Translations under genes and position numbers: made by a program | DNA from: DATGMS01 sp035303945 | GTDB lineage: Bacteria > Bacteroidota > Bacteroidia > Cytophagales > Cyclobacteriaceae | DNA: 57,177 nt | Assembly: GCA_035303945.1 (NCBI GenBank) | Contig: DATGQZ010000075.1 | Coordinates: 1 to 57,177 of the forward strand | Reading direction: 5' to 3' | Part shown: piece after piece, positions 34,509 through 42,266 of the stretch | Position numbering within the stretch: position 1 is the stretch's first letter | How the letters are laid out: every line of letters begins with the position of its first letter | Notes under the pieces: generated by a model | The model's input: only the letters and a program-made list of their open reading frames with translations | Told to the model about the DNA's origin: nothing | Databases searched by the model: none

Positions 34509-36011
34509 ATGAGTGAAGAGCAAAAGTATATAATGGCTTTGGATCAAGGCACCACCAGCTCCAGAGCCATTATTTTTAGTAAAGAAGGACAAATTGAAGC
34601 CGTCGCACAAAAGGATTTTGAACAGAAATTTCCCAAACCAGGCTGGGTGGAACACGATCCTGTTGAGATATGGACTTCTCAGGTGTCTGTAGTTACAGAA
34701 GCCCTTAGCAAAAACAATCTTCGTCCCAGTCAAATTGCTGCCATTGGCATCACCAACCAAAGAGAGACGACCATTTTGTGGGACCGGCAGACCGGCAAGC
34801 CCCTTTACAACGCCATCGTTTGGCAAGATAGAAGGACCTCCGCCTTTTGCAATCAACTGAAGGAACAGGGCCTATCCGACATGGTAAACAGCAAAACGGG
34901 ATTGATTATCGATGCTTATTTTTCCGGTACCAAAATCAAGTGGATATTGGATAATGTAGAAGGTGTGCGGGAAAAGGCAGAGCGAGGGGAAGTTTGTTTC
35001 GGGACGGTAGACAGTTGGCTTATATGGAAATTGTCCGGGGGAAAACACCATATCACGGATATTACCAATGCCAGCCGAACCATGCTATTTAATATACATG
35101 ACAGACAATGGGATCAGGAACTGCTGGATTTGTTGGACATTCCCGCATCCCTACTACCAGAGGTAAAATCCAGTAGCGAAGTCTATTGCACCACCTCAGG
35201 AGATATCCTTTCTGCACAAATACCTATCGCAGGCATTGCGGGAGATCAACAGGCTGCCCTTTTTGGCCAGTTATGCTATGAACCTGGCATGGCAAAAACC
35301 ACCTACGGTACGGGTTGTTTTTTGGTTATGAATACCGGAAGCAAACCGGTCAAATCGGCTAATCAACTTTTGACCACGATTGCCTGGCAAATCGGGGATG
35401 AAGTGACCTATGCGTTGGAAGGCAGCGTATTTATTGGAGGAGCAGCCATTCAGTGGTTGCGCGATGGCCTGGAGCTGTTCCGGCATGCCAAGGAAAGCGA
35501 AGCCTTGGCAGAAAGCCTAAAAGACAATGAGGGGGTTTATTTTGTACCTGCTCTCACAGGACTGGGTGCTCCCTATTGGGACCAAGATGCCAGAGGTGCC
35601 TTCTTTGGCATCACACGGGGAACTACCCGAGCTCACTTCACCCGCGCAGCGTTGGAATCCATTGCATACCAGGTGACAGATGTCCTTAAGGCGATGGAAA
35701 AAGACAGCGGGGAATCTACCAAAGAAATGAAAGTAGACGGGGGAGCTGTGGCCAACAATTTTTTGATGCAGTTTCAGACCAACCTTATTCAATGTGACGT
35801 CAAACGCCCCAAAATTACTGAAACCACAGCATTGGGAGCGGCCTATTTGGCAGGCTTGGCAGTAGGCTTTTGGAAAGATCGGGGAGAGCTTAAAAATATG
35901 TCTGCCACTGACAAAACCTTCTCCCCTAACATGACCCAACAGGAAGTGGATAAATATCTGAAATTTTGGCATAAAGCTGTAGATCGCGCTAAACACTGGA
36001 CCGAAGAATAA
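34509..36011 (+). CDS. glpK: Glycerol kinase
   Basis: GlpK phosphorylates glycerol to glycerol-3-phosphate with ATP. The 500-residue FGGY-family protein has DQGTTSSRAIIF at the N-terminus, GITNQRETTILWDRQTGKPL, the substrate-binding IVWQDRR, and the C-terminal FGGY signature region MKVDGGAVANNFLMQFQ. Length matches E. coli GlpK (502). It lies 8 bases after glpD and 1 base before glpF, so the three form one operon under the divergent repressor. Confidence 0.98.
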   Translation: MSEEQKYIMALDQGTTSSRAIIFSKEGQIEAVAQKDFEQKFPKPGWVEHDPVEIWTSQVSVVTEALSKNNLRPSQIAAIGITNQRETTILWDRQTGKPLYNAIVWQDRRTSAFCNQLKEQGLSDMVNSKTGLIIDAYFSGTKIKWILDNVEGVREKAERGEVCFGTVDSWLIWKLSGGKHHITDITNASRTMLFNIHDRQWDQELLDLLDIPASLLPEVKSSSEVYCTTSGDILSAQIPIAGIAGDQQAALFGQLCYEPGMAKTTYGTGCFLVMNTGSKPVKSANQLLTTIAWQIGDEVTYALEGSVFIGGAAIQWLRDGLELFRHAKESEALAESLKDNEGVYFVPALTGLGAPYWDQDARGAFFGITRGTTRAHFTRAALESIAYQVTDVLKAMEKDSGESTKEMKVDGGAVANNFLMQFQTNLIQCDVKRPKITETTALGAAYLAGLAVGFWKDRGELKNMSATDKTFSPNMTQQEVDKYLKFWHKAVDRAKHWTEE

Positions 36012-36012
36012 T

Positions 36013-36762
36013 ATGAATATTTTTGTAGCAGAATTTGTCGGCACAGCCTTGCTCATTTCTATGGGTTCGGGCGTAGTAGCCAACGTCTTACTGGAAAAGA
36101 CAAAAGGACACAGCAAAGACGGCTGGATGGTCATCACCACCGCTTGGGCATTAGGTGTGTTTATTGGAGTGGTGGTAGCGGGGCCATATAGTGGCGCGCA
36201 CCTCAATCCCGCTGTAAGTGTGGGCTTGGCCGTAGCCGGGTCTTTTGATTGGGCATTGGTGCCTATGTATGTGGTGGCACAGGTTTTAGGCGCTGCTGTT
36301 GGATCCTTTATTGCCTGGGTGGTGTATAAAGATCATTTTGATGCTACACCCGAACCGGCGTTAAAGTTTGCTCCATTCGGCACCGTGCCTGCCATTCGCA
36401 ACCTTCCCATGAATTTTATCTCCGAACTAGTAGGAACCTTTGTATTGATTATCGTGATCCTTTATTCCACGGGAGCTGCCCTAGAGGACGACAATGCCAC
36501 GCCAGTTGGATTGGGTGCATTGGGCGCCGTACCGGTTGCCTTCTTAGTGTGGGTAATTGGCTTGGCACTAGGTGGGACTACGGGATACGCTATCAACCCT
36601 GCGCGGGATCTGGGGCCAAGGATCATGCACCAACTGCTACCGATCAAGGGTAAAGGAGGAAGTGATTGGGCTTATAGCTGGGTGCCCATTGCAGGGCCGA
36701 TTGTTGGGGCAGCGTTGGCCGGCGTGGCTTATCTCTTACTCGGCGCAGAAAGCATGGGATAA
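36013..36762 (+). CDS. glpF: Glycerol uptake facilitator (aquaglyceroporin)
   Basis: The 249-residue membrane protein of the MIP family has about six helices and two NPA half-helices: NPA at 65-67 in SGAHLNPAVS and at 195-197 in YAINPARDLGPR. The Asp after the second NPA-Arg marks the glycerol-conducting group rather than water-only aquaporins. It starts 1 base after the glpK stop, completing a glpD-glpK-glpF operon for glycerol uptake and use. Confidence 0.96.
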   Translation: MNIFVAEFVGTALLISMGSGVVANVLLEKTKGHSKDGWMVITTAWALGVFIGVVVAGPYSGAHLNPAVSVGLAVAGSFDWALVPMYVVAQVLGAAVGSFIAWVVYKDHFDATPEPALKFAPFGTVPAIRNLPMNFISELVGTFVLIIVILYSTGAALEDDNATPVGLGALGAVPVAFLVWVIGLALGGTTGYAINPARDLGPRIMHQLLPIKGKGGSDWAYSWVPIAGPIVGAALAGVAYLLLGAESMG

Positions 36763-36814
36763 ACCTCGCTCGACTCAATAGTCCCTGTTAGGCAATCGCG
36801 ATATCAAAATCACT

Positions 36815-37831
36815 GTGAAACGTCGGGCAACATTTTGGCAAGTATTATTTTTTGTTCTGGCAGTAGTCAGTGGCATTATACTTACCACCAATCACAGCAA
36901 TAAGCATCCATTTGTGTATATGGAAGGCAAAGCACTAGGCGTGGTATATTCGATTGTATATCACGGGGATGAAGCGGAAGAGAAGAAAATTGATTCCATT
37001 ATTCATGCTTTTGATCTTGCACTAAATACAGAACGGTCTGACAGCGAAATTTCAGCATTCAACAAAAATGGATACCTGGAATTTCGCTCGCCTATCCTTC
37101 CGCTCGCGCTGCAGGCGTCGCTACACTATACCCAGTCCTCCCAGGGAGCCGTTAGTCATATGGTTTTCCCGCTCATACAAGCATGGGGACGAGAATTTGC
37201 CAATAAAAGGGAAATGACTCCGGAGCGAATTGAACAGCTAAAGCAACTTACACATCCCAATAATTTAGAGATCGCAGCCAACTACCTGAAAGCCCGACAG
37301 GCAGGCGTAATGATTAACTTCAGTTATCTCGACAAAGGCTTACTCATTGACCAGCTCACAAAATTTCTGTTGCAGAAAGGCATGAAAAACTTCCAGTTGG
37401 AGTTTGGCACCGATGCTGTCTCTTACGGAAAAACACCTAAAAGTGATAGCAACAGGCACATTGTGCTCCACCCCCAGACTTCTGGATCTTCCAAAAACAG
37501 CATTAAGGAAACATCCCTAAAGAACAAGGCATACAGCAGCAGTGGCAGCTTGGAAAAATTCTATGTAGATGGTAATGGCTTTAAACACTCGCATTTAATT
37601 GACCCTAGAACCGGCAAACCCCTTGAAAACAAAATACTCTCTACTCATATCAAAGCATCTACTTGCTTAAAGGCAGATGCTATGGCTACCTTATGTATGA
37701 TCTTAACGCTGGAAGAAGCATCTCAGATGATACTTGATGATCCTGATTTGGAAGGCCTAATTGTCTCCAACGAAAAAGGCGACCTCCAAATATGGAAATC
37801 GCCTGGCTTCGAATTATTCGATAGAAAATAG
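36815..37831 (+). CDS. ApbE-like FAD:protein FMN transferase, divergent
   Basis: ApbE proteins attach FMN to Thr of target proteins such as NqrB and NqrC in the periplasm. The 338-residue protein starts at a GTG, has one N-terminal membrane segment (about 8-24), and shows the ApbE motifs HSHLIDPRTGKPL and LKADAMATLCMIL. The usual DLGGIAKGYAVD is changed to NFSYLDKGLLIDQL and the GGD motif to FGTDAV, so activity is uncertain. It lies 52 bases after glpF and may be read through from the glp operon, though no functional link to glycerol use is obvious. Confidence 0.8.
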   Translation: MKRRATFWQVLFFVLAVVSGIILTTNHSNKHPFVYMEGKALGVVYSIVYHGDEAEEKKIDSIIHAFDLALNTERSDSEISAFNKNGYLEFRSPILPLALQASLHYTQSSQGAVSHMVFPLIQAWGREFANKREMTPERIEQLKQLTHPNNLEIAANYLKARQAGVMINFSYLDKGLLIDQLTKFLLQKGMKNFQLEFGTDAVSYGKTPKSDSNRHIVLHPQTSGSSKNSIKETSLKNKAYSSSGSLEKFYVDGNGFKHSHLIDPRTGKPLENKILSTHIKASTCLKADAMATLCMILTLEEASQMILDDPDLEGLIVSNEKGDLQIWKSPGFELFDRK

Positions 37832-37872
37832 CCAAAAAATAAAAAATGTCTTCTTTGGGGATAAACTGAGCC

Positions 37873-39075
37873 CTAATCCTTTTCCTTTACAAGTCGAAGC
37901 GGAATATGTGCAGGATTATAACCAAGAACCTGAGGGCTGAAGGCAGCATAGGTGTCGCTGGGAAGCTGTATGATTTTAAACACCACAGGATTCCCTTCGT
38001 CATCAGTTTCAGATGTCCATAAGAGGCAGTTGCTCCCCTCTCCATGTGGGTTTCCATTTGTAACCCGCAGGTTGGCAGGTACAGCGTTAAATCCAGACTT
38101 ATTGTTGGCAAAGCCATCTTCTTTCAACCAACCCGTACTAGACATAAGATAACCCAAGCGTTTTTTGGATTCCAAATGGCTCCCATCTGTAGACTCCCAA
38201 TCATTGAGTTCGATTTCTTGTGAAGCCAAAAGATCTTTGAAATCTTGCTTAGTTGGTATACGCCATCCATCTGGAACCGGTATCCCAGCCAAATCAATAA
38301 ACTTGTAAAAAGTACCAAATTGCGGCTTTGCATAGTCTTTTATTCCTCCTGCCCCCGCATAATTGACCGACATCCACTCCAAATCACCGACGGCCACCGT
38401 GGGATAATATTGACTTCCAATCTGAACATAGCTACCGGAAGCAGGAGGCTCACGATAGTCATCTGGTTGGCCGGGCGAGATGTTGCCATCCGCTTTTTTG
38501 TATTTGGCTGACAGCTCCATTGCACCATCAAGCCTCTTGGCCGTAAGATAGTTAGCAGAGGAATTGTATTCGGTAGCCTCTGCTCCGATGAGGGCGGTGG
38601 TATATGCCTGTATGTCTTTTTGCGCAATAGCAACTTCTTTATAACCATCATACTTATTGCTAAAAACCCGCATCTTACCTGCTTGGGCATGAAACTTAAG
38701 GGTGGAACTGCCTGCATCGTAGGTCAATGTTCCGGTCAACCTGTACATATACATTTTGATCTCGTCCACAACATTTACTACCTCAGAAGTATATTCTATA
38801 GCATCCTTCCCATCTTGGGTAAAGATGAAGGTTCTGAAATCCTTAAAACCCTGTTGCCCTTGAAAAGAACCTTGATCCCAGTTCTCGTCAAGAGGTCCTT
38901 CATTGTCTTCCGCATACCAAGTACCTACAAACCGGTTGGGAATAGATGAAAAGGGAGTTTCGGCTTCTTTGTCATCACTATTGTCTGGGGCAGGACTTAA
39001 TTCATCCTCACCACAACCCAGCATCGCACAGAGGACACAGGGGAAAAGAAAAGCATTTAAAAGTAAGGTTCTCAT
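37873..39075 (-). CDS. Surface lipoprotein with FSU major paralogous domain
   Basis: The 400-residue protein has a lipoprotein signal with lipid Cys in LCAMLGC followed by GED, suggesting outer-membrane anchoring. The middle (about 50-200) is an unidentified beta-rich domain. The C-terminal 190 residues match the Fibrobacter succinogenes major paralogous domain (VAVGDLEWMSVNY, PDGWRIPTKQDFKDL, NKSGFNAVPANLR, LWTSETD), a fold common in secreted Bacteroidota proteins with unknown role. It lies beside, and on the same strand as, an ECF sigma factor gene and may be a target of it. Confidence 0.8.
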   Translation of the reverse strand: MRTLLLNAFLFPCVLCAMLGCGEDELSPAPDNSDDKEAETPFSSIPNRFVGTWYAEDNEGPLDENWDQGSFQGQQGFKDFRTFIFTQDGKDAIEYTSEVVNVVDEIKMYMYRLTGTLTYDAGSSTLKFHAQAGKMRVFSNKYDGYKEVAIAQKDIQAYTTALIGAEATEYNSSANYLTAKRLDGAMELSAKYKKADGNISPGQPDDYREPPASGSYVQIGSQYYPTVAVGDLEWMSVNYAGAGGIKDYAKPQFGTFYKFIDLAGIPVPDGWRIPTKQDFKDLLASQEIELNDWESTDGSHLESKKRLGYLMSSTGWLKEDGFANNKSGFNAVPANLRVTNGNPHGEGSNCLLWTSETDDEGNPVVFKIIQLPSDTYAAFSPQVLGYNPAHIPLRLVKEKD

Positions 39076-39144
39076 CGTTTAATTTGTTTATAATGGAAAA
39101 GCTTGATTAAAAAGAAATCCTAAATTGTGAAAATGATGGGGTGA

Positions 39145-39696
39145 TTAGGCATGGTTGATCCGCGGTCTATTTGCTCCGTTTCCTTTGATCATTTTTTGCA
39201 GATGGCATCTCGCGCGACACAACTGGGACTTAGAAGTGTTTTCGCTGATCTTGAGTTGCGCAGATATCTCGTGGTGAGAATAGCCTTCAATTGCATAAAG
39301 ATTAAAAACCGTTCGATATCCTATCGGTAGGCTGTTGATCAGTTTTTGCAAGTCATCCATGCCAAGGTCATCAGCAGGAGCATGTAATGAAGCGGGAAGA
39401 ATTCCTTCCAAACCAATTTCCTGATAAAGGCTCTTTTCCTTTTCAAGATACATCAAGCATTCATTAATGATGATCCTGCGAATCCAGCCTCTAAAGCTAC
39501 CAGTTGCTTTAAATTGATCGATTTTCTCGAAAGCCTTCGTAAACCCAATAATTAAGACATCTTCCGCCGCGGCAGTCTCTTTGACATACCGACAACATAC
39601 AGCATACATGGCGTCTCGGAATGCTTCAAAGACAGCCTCTTGTATGGAAGGAACCCGTCTTTGGCATCCTGCATACAATTCTTCTTCGGTATACAC
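39145..39696 (-). CDS. ECF-type RNA polymerase sigma factor
   Basis: The 183-residue protein has sigma region 2 (FRDAMYAVCCRYVKETAAAEDV, GFTKAFEKIDQFKATGSFRGWI in part) and region 4 (LPIGYRTVFNLYAIEGYSH, HEISAQLKISENTSKSQLCRAR), the ECF layout without regions 1 and 3. It recognises alternative promoters, usually for envelope or stress genes. No anti-sigma factor, FecR or SusC/TonB gene lies beside it, unlike many Bacteroidota ECF factors. The FSU-domain lipoprotein follows on the same strand after 69 bases; the beta-helix lipoprotein is divergent. Confidence 0.93.
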   Translation of the reverse strand: MYTEEELYAGCQRRVPSIQEAVFEAFRDAMYAVCCRYVKETAAAEDVLIIGFTKAFEKIDQFKATGSFRGWIRRIIINECLMYLEKEKSLYQEIGLEGILPASLHAPADDLGMDDLQKLINSLPIGYRTVFNLYAIEGYSHHEISAQLKISENTSKSQLCRARCHLQKMIKGNGANRPRINHA

Positions 39697-40019
39697 GCTA
39701 TAATATTTTCATATGGTTAACTTCAAATTTGACGCGTTATCTTCTACCTACATGGCAAATCTCAACACAAAATCCAGCCTCTGAAATCACATGATTGGGT
39801 GAATTGTATACGGAAAACGGATGTCATTGCAGGAGCATGCTACCATCATTAGATTTTGCTCCATCTCATGTAGATGTTTTTAGTTCCAACAACTGACCTT
39901 CTGAAATAAACCAGAAAAAAAAATCGCTATGCCAAGCAACCTTCTCTCCGGTCTTTCCATCTATGGACAAACCGGAACTTAACCAATCTAATTTTCCCAT
40001 TCACCATTTTATCATCAAC
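39697..40019. other. Divergent intergenic region, 323 bases
   Basis: This lies between the ECF sigma factor gene and the PKD/beta-helix lipoprotein gene. I see no TAnnTTTG element in either direction and no hairpin or coding frame of note. The lack of a housekeeping-type element would fit ECF control, but that is inference. Confidence 0.5.
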
Positions 40020-42071
40020 ATGAAAACGATAAGATTATCGCTTATTTTTCTAGCATTCGGTGCTTTGCTATGGACAAGCTGCGAAACCTCCACCGAACCT
40101 TACATTGAAGAACCCACACTTGAGGTCGTAGCCAACGCTGGCAGCGACCAAGCTGTTGAGTTGGGTGAGATTATCTACCTTGATGGCTCAGGGTCGAAGA
40201 ATACCCACAATAAGGAGATGACCTATAAATGGGCTCTTCTTGAAAAACCACAAGAAAGCGATGTCGTACTTACTGACACGGACCATCAAAAAATGCCATT
40301 TACTCCCGATGTTAGGGGAGCCTACACCTTCAGCTTAAATGTGCGTGCTTTGGATCGTACTGCTACAGATCAGGTAACCATTACAGTCATTGGCGAAGAA
40401 GAACCCATGACTATGCTCATCTCTGACCATATTACCGTGGACAGGGTACTAGAAGATGTGTTCCCCGAGGATCCAGCACGTGTGGATTATATTGTCACCC
40501 AGGATATTGACGTCGAAGCCCTGCTGGAAATCCGTCCACAGGTAAGAATCGGCTTCGAATCAGGAGTAAAAATGACCATAAAACCGAATGGGGCGCTAAA
40601 AGCTGCATCTCTATTGGCCAGCGAACCCATTATTTTTCAAGGAAAAGAGGGTGCCAAAGGATTTTGGCAGGGGATCGTCATTGAATCTTCCTCCGAAAAC
40701 AACTTATTGCGGGGAGCTGTGATTCAGGATGCCGGCAAAGCCCCGCTAAATACGGCGCTCTATATCTTGGATAATGGGTTTATAAAAATGACATCCAACA
40801 CAATCCATCATAATGCGGGCACAGGAATTTCTTTTGGCGCTAAAGGGCTTTTTGGAGATTTTATAGCCAACACCTTTGAAGACAATGCAGAAGGTCCGTT
40901 GAAGATACCGGCACGCCTTGTCTCCGGCTTATCCATACATAATTCATTTGGTGATGGCAATATCCAGGTAATAGAAGGAAGTATCAAAGACGGAACAGAG
41001 CACATATGGCCTAAATTCGATGTAGCATATGATATTCTCGAAGATCTGATTATCAGTGAAAGCAGCCGGTGGGTGCTTAGCAATGGAACCCGGATCAATA
41101 TGGCAGATGATAAGATGATCAGAATAGTCAATGGCGCCAGCATGATTGCCTTAGGTGAGCAAGGCCTTCCTGTTATGATCGAAGGGATAACTAAGGCCAA
41201 AGGAAGTTGGAGGGGGATTTTTGTAGGCAATTCTGCTCAAGCTAGTAGCCAAATTAGCTACGCTGAAATCCGGCACGCCGGCAGCGCACCCATGGCCGGA
41301 AAAGAGGCAAACTCTATTCAGGTCGGCAGAAAGGGAAAAGTTTCCATTCAGCACAGCATAATAGATTCGGGCAGAGGCAATGGACTTGAGGCAATATCCG
41401 ATGAGAGCGAATTGGAATTTGAACGAAACACCATAAGTAATCATGACGGACACCCTATCGTCGTAGCGACTGACTTGGTGGAATTCCTCGATTATCATAC
41501 GGCCTTCGACAATATTGGCAAGCCTGAAGTGAAAATTGAGGGCAACAAACCCATAGCAAAATCTGCCGAAACAATCTGGAAAGGCTTCTTTGATCAGCGC
41601 CCGTACCTAATAGATGGTATAGGAAAAGACCTGAGGGTATATTCGGGCTTGCGTATAGAGGCAGGGGTTACGTTAAAATTTATGCCTAATGCGCTCATGC
41701 TCGTTCAGGATGCCCAAGGTTATCAGGCCTATTTAAAAATTGCGGGATCTAACCAACTTCCTGTTACCATTAAAGGAAAAGAAGAAATCGCTGGATCATG
41801 GTATGGAATTACTATTTCATCAGACAACGCTAATAATCTGATTGACCATGCTGTAATTCTCCATGGTGGAAAACCCATGCAAAACAATTTCTCTGCAAAT
41901 ATTTCCATAGACAATGCACCGGTCGGTAAACTAACGATCAGCAATTCTACAATAGGAAAATCTGGTCAGCACGGCATTGCCATAGCCAAGCAACTGCGAA
42001 CTAACCTCATCCATACCAACCTTACTTTTTTAGATAATACTGCTACTGACATACACGTTTGGGGCAATTAA
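40020..42071 (+). CDS. Large lipoprotein with PKD-like domain and right-handed beta-helix
   Basis: I start it at the ATG at 40020, where a lipoprotein signal begins (MKTIRLSLIF, lipid Cys in LLWTSC), giving 683 residues; the longer frame from 39963 has no signal. A PKD-type domain follows (about 35-125: ANAGSDQAVELGEIIYLDG, YTFSLNVRALDRTATDQVTI). The rest holds repeats of parallel-beta-helix type, with the phrase GSWRGIFVGNSAQASSQISYAEI recurring as GFWQGIVIESSSENNLLRGAVI and GSWYGITISSDNANNLIDHAVI. Such solenoids are found in carbohydrate-binding or adhesive surface proteins. No enzyme active site can be named. A strong terminator follows. Confidence 0.85.
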   Translation: MKTIRLSLIFLAFGALLWTSCETSTEPYIEEPTLEVVANAGSDQAVELGEIIYLDGSGSKNTHNKEMTYKWALLEKPQESDVVLTDTDHQKMPFTPDVRGAYTFSLNVRALDRTATDQVTITVIGEEEPMTMLISDHITVDRVLEDVFPEDPARVDYIVTQDIDVEALLEIRPQVRIGFESGVKMTIKPNGALKAASLLASEPIIFQGKEGAKGFWQGIVIESSSENNLLRGAVIQDAGKAPLNTALYILDNGFIKMTSNTIHHNAGTGISFGAKGLFGDFIANTFEDNAEGPLKIPARLVSGLSIHNSFGDGNIQVIEGSIKDGTEHIWPKFDVAYDILEDLIISESSRWVLSNGTRINMADDKMIRIVNGASMIALGEQGLPVMIEGITKAKGSWRGIFVGNSAQASSQISYAEIRHAGSAPMAGKEANSIQVGRKGKVSIQHSIIDSGRGNGLEAISDESELEFERNTISNHDGHPIVVATDLVEFLDYHTAFDNIGKPEVKIEGNKPIAKSAETIWKGFFDQRPYLIDGIGKDLRVYSGLRIEAGVTLKFMPNALMLVQDAQGYQAYLKIAGSNQLPVTIKGKEEIAGSWYGITISSDNANNLIDHAVILHGGKPMQNNFSANISIDNAPVGKLTISNSTIGKSGQHGIAIAKQLRTNLIHTNLTFLDNTATDIHVWGN

Positions 42072-42083
42072 CTTAATTTTTCC

Positions 42084-42116
42084 AGACCGGGAGCCTTTAC
42101 CAGCTCCCGGTCTTTT
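42084..42116 (+). terminator. Intrinsic terminator after the beta-helix lipoprotein gene
   Basis: AGACCGGGAGC (42084-42094) pairs over 11 bp with GCTCCCGGTCT (42103-42113) around an 8-base loop, followed by more T (to 42116). It starts 12 bases after the stop codon. Confidence 0.92.
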
Positions 42117-42266
42117 ATGGTGTACTGCTGATGTAGAAATATCAATCAATATTGATCATTAGGTATAGAAATTTGCTACTGAAAAAATGCCCACAAATAA
42201 ATATTTTATTCGTGATGCGCCTCACCTAAAAAATATTCGATCAAAGAATTATTTTTACTGCTGACT

